Assembly (NCBI RefSeq): GCF_003024195.1
Contig: NZ_KZ679044.1
Span: 124,001 to 188,000, forward strand
Length of the DNA stretch: 64,000 bases
Source of the DNA: Streptomyces dioscori
Lineage (GTDB): Bacteria; Actinomycetota; Actinomycetes; Streptomycetales; Streptomycetaceae
Reading direction: 5' to 3'
Shown: positions 58,248 to 64,000 of the stretch, piece after piece
Position numbering within the stretch: position 1 is the first letter of the stretch
Layout of the letters: each line of letters starts with the position of its first letter
Program-made: the position numbers and the translations under genes
Notes under the pieces: model-generated
Told to the model about the DNA's origin: nothing
What the model saw: the letters and a program-made list of their open reading frames with translations, nothing else
Databases searched by the model: none

Positions 58248-59177
58248 TCAGAAGTCCTCGCCGGGCCAGTACAGGCCCATCGGGTTGGCGACCAGGAGTT
58301 TGTGCCGCTGCTCGGCCGTGACCGCCACGTGCGGGATGTGGTCGACGAGCAGGCCGTCGTCCGGCATGTGGTCGGTGAGGTTGGGGTGCGGCCAGTCCGT
58401 GCCCCACAGCACCCGGTCGGGGAACTCCGCCACGACCCGGCGGGCGAAGGGGACGACATCGGTGTAGGCGTGCCGTTCGCCGTGCAGGGCGGCGGGTCCG
58501 CTCACACTGAGACGCTCCGGGCAGCTCACCTTCACCCACACGTCGCCCGCGTCCACGAACCGCAGGAAGCGGCTGAACTGCGGGCCGTCCACCGGTTGCG
58601 TCACGTCCGGCCGGCCCATGTGGTCCACCACCAGCGGCACGGGCAGCGACCCGAAGAAGCCTTCGAGCTCGGGCAGGTCGGCGCTCTCGAAGTACAGGAC
58701 GACGTGCCAGCCCAGCGGGGCGACCTTCTCGGCGATGGTCAGCAGGTCGTCGGCGGGCGAGGTGTCCACCAGACGGCGTACGAAGTTGAAGCGCACCCCG
58801 CGCACCCCCGCCGCGTCCAGTGCGAGCAGTTCGGTCTCGGTGATCTCGGGGCGGACCGTCGCTATGCCGCGCGCCCGGCCGCCCGCCGAGCGGACCGCGT
58901 CGGTCATGGCGCTGTTGTCGGCGCCGTGGCAGGTGGCCTGCACGATGACGTTGCGGGCCACCCCCAGGTGGTCGCGGAGCGCGAACAGGTCCTCCTTGCC
59001 GCCGTCGCAGGGCGTGTACTTGCGCTCCGGCGCGAAGGGGAACTCGGCCTGCGGGCCGAAGACATGGCAGTGCGTGTCGACGGCCCCCGGCGGCAGCCGG
59101 AAGGCGGGGGCGGACGGATTCTCGTACCAGTCCAGCCAGCCGGGGGTCTTGGGGGAGCCCGTGGTGGATCCGCTCAT
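58248..59177 (-). CDS. ligI: 2-pyrone-4,6-dicarboxylate lactonase (LigI type)
   Basis: A 309-residue amidohydrolase with the LigI pattern: PPGAVDTHCHVFGP, FALRDHLGVARNVIVQATCHG, GVRFNFVRRL, VVDHMGRPDV, WGTDWPHPN and NPMGLYW. The family hydrolyses 2-pyrone-4,6-dicarboxylate to 4-oxalomesaconate in protocatechuate/gallate degradation, without a metal requirement. The start MSGSTTG (ATG at 59177) was chosen over the longer frame. Its stop lies one base before the MFS gene. Confidence 0.92.
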   Translation of the reverse strand: MSGSTTGSPKTPGWLDWYENPSAPAFRLPPGAVDTHCHVFGPQAEFPFAPERKYTPCDGGKEDLFALRDHLGVARNVIVQATCHGADNSAMTDAVRSAGGRARGIATVRPEITETELLALDAAGVRGVRFNFVRRLVDTSPADDLLTIAEKVAPLGWHVVLYFESADLPELEGFFGSLPVPLVVDHMGRPDVTQPVDGPQFSRFLRFVDAGDVWVKVSCPERLSVSGPAALHGERHAYTDVVPFARRVVAEFPDRVLWGTDWPHPNLTDHMPDDGLLVDHIPHVAVTAEQRHKLLVANPMGLYWPGEDF

Positions 59178-59182
59178 GGGGC

Positions 59183-60208
59183 TCACCGGCCCTGTCGCTT
59201 CAGCAAGGCGTCGAGGCGCGGGTACACCGTGCGCGCGTTGTGCTCCTGGACCGCCGCCAGGTCGTCCGGGGAGAGGTCCGCGGCCTCCGCGTACCGGCGC
59301 GTGTCGTCGAAGTGGAAGCCGGTGCACGGGTCGATGTCGCGGACCGCGCCGATCATCTCCGAGGCGAAGAGGAGGTTGCGGGTCGGGATGACGTCGTAGA
59401 GGAGGTCCGAGCCGGGCTGGTGGTAGACGCAGGTGTCGAAGTAGACGTTGCCGAGGACGTGTTCTTCGAGCGGGGGTTTGCCGAGTGCCATCGCCAGGCC
59501 CCGGAAGCGGCCCCAGTGGTAGGGGACCGCGCCGCCGCCGTGCGGGATGACGAAGCGCAGGGTCGGGAAGTCGGCGAACAGGTCACCCTGGACGAACTGC
59601 ATGAACGCCGTGGTGTCGGCGTTCAGATAGTGCGCGCCGGTGGTGTGGAAGGCCGGGTTGACGCTCGTACTGACGTGGATCATCGCCGGGATGTCGTACT
59701 CGGCCATTTTTTCGTAGAGCGGGTACCAGGAGCGGTCGGTGAGGGGCGGGGCCGTCCAGTGGCCGCCGGAGGGGTCGGGGTTCAGGTTCACCGCGACGGC
59801 GCCGTACTCCTCCACGCAGCGGATGAGTTCGGGGACGCAGGTGGCGGGGTCGACGCCGGGCGACTGCGGGAGCATCGCGGCGGGCACGAAGCGCTCCGGG
59901 TACAACTGCGAGACCCGGAAGCAGAGTTCGTTGCAGAGCGCGGCCCAGGCGGCGGAGGTCGTGAAGTCCCCGACGTGGTGGGCCATGAACGACGCACGCG
60001 GTGAGAAGACCGTGACGTCGATGCCCCGCTCGTCCATCAGCCGCAACTGGTTCGGTTCGATGCTCTCGCGCAGTTCGTCGTCGCCGATGCGCAGGTCCGC
60101 GGGGTCGGGGGCGGCCGACGGGCCGGTGAGGGCGGCGATCTGGCGGTCGCGCCACGCCCCGAGGGCGGGAGGGGCGGTCGTGTAGTGACCGTGACAGTCG
60201 ATGATCAT
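59183..60208 (-). CDS. ligJ: 4-oxalomesaconate hydratase (LigJ/GalB type)
   Basis: A 341-residue protein. The motifs match LigJ along the whole length: MIIDCHGHYTTAP, FSPRASFMAHHVGDF, LPQSPGVDPATCVPEL, AVNLNPDPSGGHWTAPPLTDR, MIHVSTSVN, FHTTGAHYLNADTTAF, FVIPHGGGAVPYHWGRFRGLA, YFDTCVYHQPG and LLFASEMIGAV. It hydrates 4-oxalomesaconate on the way to pyruvate and oxaloacetate. Length is normal. It is the first gene of the ligJ-ligI-MFS operon, with only five bases to ligI. LigAB dioxygenase, LigC and the aldolase are not in the window. Confidence 0.94.
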   Translation of the reverse strand: MIIDCHGHYTTAPPALGAWRDRQIAALTGPSAAPDPADLRIGDDELRESIEPNQLRLMDERGIDVTVFSPRASFMAHHVGDFTTSAAWAALCNELCFRVSQLYPERFVPAAMLPQSPGVDPATCVPELIRCVEEYGAVAVNLNPDPSGGHWTAPPLTDRSWYPLYEKMAEYDIPAMIHVSTSVNPAFHTTGAHYLNADTTAFMQFVQGDLFADFPTLRFVIPHGGGAVPYHWGRFRGLAMALGKPPLEEHVLGNVYFDTCVYHQPGSDLLYDVIPTRNLLFASEMIGAVRDIDPCTGFHFDDTRRYAEAADLSPDDLAAVQEHNARTVYPRLDALLKRQGR

Positions 60209-60419
60209 GACGGGGTCCTTCGCAAGCCGAGCTGCACTGCTGGGTGCCGTGCAGCCTCACCCCGGTCCGTGCCGCCGTACGAGAGGACCAGACACAGAAC
60301 TAACGTCCCCTTAACACTCCGGCGGGTGCGGGGCCGGTGTGGTCTACATTCGGTTGCGTGGTCACGGGGAGTGGCCGCGTTTCCCGTAGGGGCCGACGTG
60401 GCCGAAGGAGGTGGACCGG

Positions 60420-61109
60420 GTGCAGGTACTGCTGGCCGAGGACGACGACGGCGTGGCCGCGGCGCTCGTCGAGGCCCTGTACGACCACGGCCACGAGACC
60501 CGGCGGGTCCGCTACGGCCGGGACGTGCTCACCTACCACCGAAGCTCCGACCTGCTCCTTCTCGACCTGGGACTGCCCGACACCGACGGTCTGGACGTGC
60601 TGCGCGCGCTGCGGGCGGTGAGCGACCTGCCGGTCGTGGTGCTCACCGCGCGCGGCGACGAACGCTCGGTGGTCCGCGGGCTGCGCCTCGGCGCCGACGA
60701 CTACCTCGTCAAGCCGGTACGCCTCGCCGAACTCCTCGCCCGCATCGACACCGTCACCCGGCGTAACAGCGCCAGGAACGCGCCCGCCGCCCCCGCCGTA
60801 CGGACCGTCCGGGCCGCCGACGTCGAGGTGGAGCTGGACGCGCGCCGGGTCCGGGTCGGCGGGGCGGAGGTCGAGCTGACCACCAAGGAGTTCGACATCC
60901 TCGCCGTACTGGCCGGGCGCGCGGGCACGGCGGTCAGCCGCGAGCAGCTCCTCGACGAGGTGTGGGGCGACGCCCACCACGGGGTGTCCCGCTCCCTGGA
61001 CGTCCATCTCACCCAGCTGCGCGCCAAGCTGCGCCGCCCCGGCCTGCTCACGACGATCCGGGGCTTCGGCTACCGCTTCGGGACCTCGACGCGCACCGAC
61101 GAGGACTGA
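60420..61109 (+). CDS. OmpR/TctD-type response regulator
   Basis: A 229-residue regulator. The receiver is at 1-115, with VLLAEDD, LLLDLGLPDTDGLD (phospho-Asp49) and LTARGD...LGADDYLVKP. The winged helix is at about 130-225 (VELTTKEFDILAVLAGRAGTAVSREQLLDEVW...RSLDVHLTQLRAKL...TIRGFGYRF). GTG 60420 follows AAGGAGG by eight bases; GTG 60411 is possible. Divergent from ligJ, so it may control that operon. Kinase and binding protein genes follow. Confidence 0.9.
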   Translation: MQVLLAEDDDGVAAALVEALYDHGHETRRVRYGRDVLTYHRSSDLLLLDLGLPDTDGLDVLRALRAVSDLPVVVLTARGDERSVVRGLRLGADDYLVKPVRLAELLARIDTVTRRNSARNAPAAPAVRTVRAADVEVELDARRVRVGGAEVELTTKEFDILAVLAGRAGTAVSREQLLDEVWGDAHHGVSRSLDVHLTQLRAKLRRPGLLTTIRGFGYRFGTSTRTDED

Positions 61110-61119
61110 GGGGCGAGGC

Positions 61120-62583
61120 GTGCGCACGAGGGTCCAGGCCGCACTGCTGCTGTTCGTCGTGATCGCGGTGGCCGCGTTCGCCGTACCGCTGCTGCTGTTC
61201 ACCGCCTCCGACCGCACCCAGCAGCTCGTCCTCGCCCGCAGCGCCGACCTCGACCGGTTCGCGGCCCTCATGGACCAGGCCGCGGCGACCGGCGACACCT
61301 CGGCCGTCGCCGCCGAGGCCCGGCGCTACACCGCGCTGTACGGCGAACCGCTCGTCGTCACCGACACCCGCCGCAGGACCGTCGTCCAGACCGGCGGCAT
61401 GCGGGCCGCCGACCCGGCCGTCGCCCGGCTGCTCGACGCGGCCCTGCGCAACCAGACCGAGCACCCCTCGGCGTCACTGCGCCCCTGGTCACGGGGGTAC
61501 CGGATGTTCGCCGAGCCCGCCGGCACCGGGACCCGGGTCTCCGGGGCCGTCGTGCTGCGGGCCTCGGTCGGCACCGCCGCCGACGAGATCACCCGGCGCT
61601 GGGCCGCCGTCCTCGCCGGGGCCGCGCTGGTCGCCGTCGCCTGCGCGGTCCTCGCGCGGGCCGCGACCGGGTGGGTGGTCAGCCCGCTGCGCCGGCTCGA
61701 CCGGGCGGTGGGCCAGCTCGCCGCCGGACTCCCGCCGGAACAGACCCGGGCGGGCGGCCCGCCCGAACTGCGGCAGCTCGCGATCGGCTTCAACCGTATG
61801 GCGCGTACCGTCACGGCGGCCCTGGAGCAGCAGCGCAGGCTCGTCGCCGACACGTCCCACCAGATGCGCAACCCGATGGCGGCGCTGCGGCTGCGCGTCG
61901 ACGCCCTGCACACCCATCTGGCGCCGTCGGGCGAGCGCACGTACACCGGGGTCACCACCGAACTCGACCGCCTGGAGACCCTTCTCGACGATCTGCTCGC
62001 CCTCGCCACCGCGGAACACCGGGCCGGGGAGCTGACCGTGACCGACGGCTCGGGCGGGCACTGCGACGCGGCGGCGGTGGCGGCGGACCGCCACCGCCTG
62101 TGGAAGCCGGTCGCCGAACGCGCCGGAGCCAGGCTGATCCTCACCTCGGCCGCGTCCCCGGTCCCGGCCGCCTGCACGGACCGCGAACTCGCCCAGATCA
62201 CGGACATCCTGCTGGACAACGCCATCAAGTACGCGGGTGCGGGCGCCGAGATCTCCCTCCACTGCACCACCGAATCCGGGCCCGGGTCCGGGGTTGGCTT
62301 TGCGGTTCTCACGGTGACGGACGACGGTCCCGGTCTCGGCGCGGACGAACTCGCCCTGGCCACCACCCGCTTCTGGCGCTCGGGCCACCAGCGCGAGAAC
62401 CGCACGGCGGGTACGGGCCTGGGTCTGGCCATCGCCGAACAACTGCTGGCGGGCCGGGGCGGCCGACTGGAACTGACGGCGGCGCGTCCGCACGGGCTGC
62501 GGGCGAGGGCGCTGGTGCCGCGCGCGGCGCCGGGCGGAGCGGGCGGCACGAGCGACGCGGGCGGCAGCGGTGATGCCCGATGA
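61120..62583 (+). CDS. Sensor histidine kinase (TctE-like)
   Basis: A 487-residue kinase. Helices at about 7-27 and 163-184 enclose an exterior domain of 135 residues. A HAMP linker is followed by the dimerisation site DTSHQMRNPMAALRLRVDAL (His247), and the ATPase has LLDNAIKYA, VTDDGPGLG and TGLGLAIAEQLLAGRGG. The end overlaps the TAXI protein gene (ATGA), so all three are one operon. The exterior domain could contact the binding protein. Confidence 0.92.
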   Translation: MRTRVQAALLLFVVIAVAAFAVPLLLFTASDRTQQLVLARSADLDRFAALMDQAAATGDTSAVAAEARRYTALYGEPLVVTDTRRRTVVQTGGMRAADPAVARLLDAALRNQTEHPSASLRPWSRGYRMFAEPAGTGTRVSGAVVLRASVGTAADEITRRWAAVLAGAALVAVACAVLARAATGWVVSPLRRLDRAVGQLAAGLPPEQTRAGGPPELRQLAIGFNRMARTVTAALEQQRRLVADTSHQMRNPMAALRLRVDALHTHLAPSGERTYTGVTTELDRLETLLDDLLALATAEHRAGELTVTDGSGGHCDAAAVAADRHRLWKPVAERAGARLILTSAASPVPAACTDRELAQITDILLDNAIKYAGAGAEISLHCTTESGPGSGVGFAVLTVTDDGPGLGADELALATTRFWRSGHQRENRTAGTGLGLAIAEQLLAGRGGRLELTAARPHGLRARALVPRAAPGGAGGTSDAGGSGDAR

Positions 62584-63590
62584 CCCGCCCCCGTCCGGAA
62601 TCCCGCCCCCTCGACCGCCGCACCCTCCTGCACGCCGCCCTCGGCACCGCCGCCGTCGCCGTTCTCGGGGGCGCGCTCACCGCCGACGCGTCCGGGCTGC
62701 GCCCCGGGCCGAGCGGCGTGCTGCGCATCGCGACCGGTGAACCCACCGCGTTCTACGAGGCGTTCGGCCGCCTCCTCACCGCGGAACTGGAGTCGGCGTA
62801 CCCCCGGCTGAACTGCCGCGTCCGCACCACCGCGGGCAGCCTCACCAACATCGAGCTGCTCCGGGACCGCCGCGCCGATCTCGGACTCGTCCTCACCGAC
62901 ACCGCGCTGGCCGCCCAGGGCACCGACCTCCTCCCGCGACCGGTACCCCTGCGCGCGATCGGCCGGGTGTACGAGACCTACCTGCAGTTCGTCGTACGCG
63001 CCGACTCCCCCGTGCGCGAGGTGGCCGACCTGGCCGGGCACCCCGTCTCGCTCGGCGCGACCGGGTCGGGCGCGGCCGTGCTCGGCGCCCGCATCCTGCA
63101 CGCGGCGGGCCTCACCCCGGGCACCGACGTGCCCGTGCTCCATCTCCCGCTGGCCGACGCGGCCGAGGCGATGCGGGCGGGCTCGGTCGACGCCCTGATC
63201 GTCGCGGGCGGGGTGCCGCTGCCCACACTGTCCGACCTCGACGAACGGCCCGGTCTGCGGTTCCTGCCGCTGGCCGGGCTGCTGCCCCGGCTGGGCGGGC
63301 GCGAGGGCCGGGCCGGTTCCGGTCTTGAGGAGGTGTCCCTGCCGCAGGGCGCGTACCGGTCGGCGGGCGGAGTGGCGACCATCGGCGTGTCCAACCTCCT
63401 GGTGTGCCGCCCCGATCTGCCGCACGCCGTCGCCGAGGCACTGACCCGTCTGCTGGTCCTGCGGGCGAGCGCCCTCGTACCGGACAACGCCGTCGGCACC
63501 CAGTTCCTCGACGTCGGCAGCCTGATCGGCACCGGCGGAATCGCCCTGCATCCGGGGGCGGCGGAGGCGTACCGGACCCTGCACGGCTGA
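62580..63590 (+). CDS. TAXI family TRAP-type solute-binding protein, no permease partner
   Basis: A 336-residue exported protein. The N-terminus RPLDRRTLLHAALGTAAVAVLGGAL is a possible Tat-type or lipoprotein-like signal, followed by LRIATGEPTAFYEAFGRLLTAELE and TTAGSLTNIELLRDRRADLGLVLTD, as in TAXI proteins. Middle parts include GATGSGAAVLGARILHAAGL and GSVDALIVAGGVPLPTLSDL. It is encoded with a two-component system and not with the fused DctQM permease, so it may act as a ligand receptor for the kinase. C4-dicarboxylate or glutamate-type ligands are usual for the family. Confidence 0.88.
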   Translation: MTRPRPESRPLDRRTLLHAALGTAAVAVLGGALTADASGLRPGPSGVLRIATGEPTAFYEAFGRLLTAELESAYPRLNCRVRTTAGSLTNIELLRDRRADLGLVLTDTALAAQGTDLLPRPVPLRAIGRVYETYLQFVVRADSPVREVADLAGHPVSLGATGSGAAVLGARILHAAGLTPGTDVPVLHLPLADAAEAMRAGSVDALIVAGGVPLPTLSDLDERPGLRFLPLAGLLPRLGGREGRAGSGLEEVSLPQGAYRSAGGVATIGVSNLLVCRPDLPHAVAEALTRLLVLRASALVPDNAVGTQFLDVGSLIGTGGIALHPGAAEAYRTLHG

Positions 63591-63775
63591 GTGAGCGTCC
63601 CCAACACCCCGGCTCGGGCGGGCGCCGGGCATTGACCCGGTCACCTTTGTCACTGTCATGCCATACGCTGCGTCTTCGGCCGCAGGTACGCACCGTCGAC
63701 GGTGCGAGGGGAACCCGCGGCCGCTTCAAGCACGCCCGGCGAGTACCGGGCTTCTTTGTGGGGGGTCACATCACT

Positions 63776-64000
63776 GTGCGCAGGCGCAGCATGTCGATCG
63801 CGACGACACTCGCGGTCGTCCTCAGTTCCGCGGCTCTGGCCGCGGGCACAGCGGGTCCGGCATCGGCCGACTCCGCGAAGGTTCTGCCGGTGGCGTCCGT
63901 GGGGGACATCGTCGTGGACGGCGCCCACCGGCGCGTGTACGTCTCCGACCCCACCGGCGGCAAGATCGTCGTCACCGACTACACGGGTGCCGTACGGGCC
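63776..64000 (+). CDS. Secreted beta-propeller (YncE-like) protein, truncated by the window end
   Basis: The frame starts at GTG 63776 with GGGGGG upstream and runs off the right edge after 75 codons. A signal peptide (VRRRSMSIATTLAVVLSSAALAAGTAG) is followed by VASVGDIVVDGAHRRVYVSDPTGGKIVVTDYTG, one blade motif typical of YncE/NHL propellers. The full length and function are not visible. Confidence 0.75.
   Translation, partial: MRRRSMSIATTLAVVLSSAALAAGTAGPASADSAKVLPVASVGDIVVDGAHRRVYVSDPTGGKIVVTDYTGAVRA

Noticed and set aside
63632..63669. Promoter with TTGACC before the last gene
   Set aside because: The -10 candidates (CATACG, TACGCT) lie at unsuitable spacing from the -35 candidates, so no promoter is claimed.
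1..64000. CRISPR arrays, tRNA or rRNA genes, insertion sequences, prophage
   Set aside because: The regular repeats seen are direct tandem units without unique spacers or dispersed hairpins. No transposase, integrase or Cas motif was found, and no tRNA cloverleaf was recognised by eye.

Overview
The window is high-GC DNA (roughly 70% or more by eye) with the codon use, GTG starts, leaderless promoters and gene families of a Streptomyces chromosome. Several genes match families known mainly from that genus: the SCO2400, SCO5918 and SCO4225 families, BTAD/SARP and PucR regulators, and many LuxR-type two-component pairs. No tRNA, rRNA, CRISPR array, transposase or phage gene was seen. A short GC-rich repeat with core CGCGCAGTTCCCCGCGCCCC occurs nearly 30 times. 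It lies mostly between genes and twice inside reading frames.

Layout. 1-5.4 kb: start of a probable dapE gene, a mechanosensitive-channel-like protein, a small DUF6401-like protein, an XRE-TPR regulator facing an unannotated 37-residue secreted peptide, and a permease pair. 5.4-12.2 kb: a SpoIIE-type phosphatase, then two divergent operons. One couples a sigma-like/membrane fusion to a transglycosylase whose transpeptidase domain is ruined. The other couples an ECF sigma factor to a membrane protein resembling an L,D-transpeptidase without its catalytic Cys. 12.3-23 kb: luciferase-domain protein, methyltransferase, alpha/beta hydrolase, BTAD regulator, lipoprotein, GH15 enzyme, FkbM methyltransferase and a Ser/Thr kinase. 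23-28.6 kb: PucR regulator facing an NfeD-like/flotillin operon, then a KhtTU-like potassium/proton antiporter. 29-34.3 kb: TatA, TerD, BlaI regulator, Spo0M, and two CNNM/CorC-type Mg2+ transporters preceded by a Pro-containing leader peptide. 34.3-41 kb: acetyltransferase, SCO2400-family protein, MerR-like regulator, GvpU-like protein, and a cold-shock group (SCO5918-family, DEAD-box helicase, CspA). 41.5-54.7 kb: secreted lipase facing an MMPL exporter, two NarL-type two-component systems (one kinase with duplicated halves), DUF4394, PucR and DUF5707 genes. 54.7-64 kb: secreted GH5 glycosidase, a ligJ-ligI-MFS operon for the end of protocatechuate/gallate 4,5-cleavage, and a divergent OmpR-type two-component system with a TAXI binding protein but no permease. 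A truncated secreted beta-propeller gene ends the window.

The best candidates for undescribed biology are four. First, the HTH-TPR regulator and secreted micropeptide pair, which resembles a peptide-pheromone module. Second, the sigma-factor operons carrying catalytically dead peptidoglycan cross-linking enzymes. Third, the MgtL-like leader before the CorC pair. Fourth, the possible control of lig genes by a two-component system that uses a solute-binding protein as a sensor.
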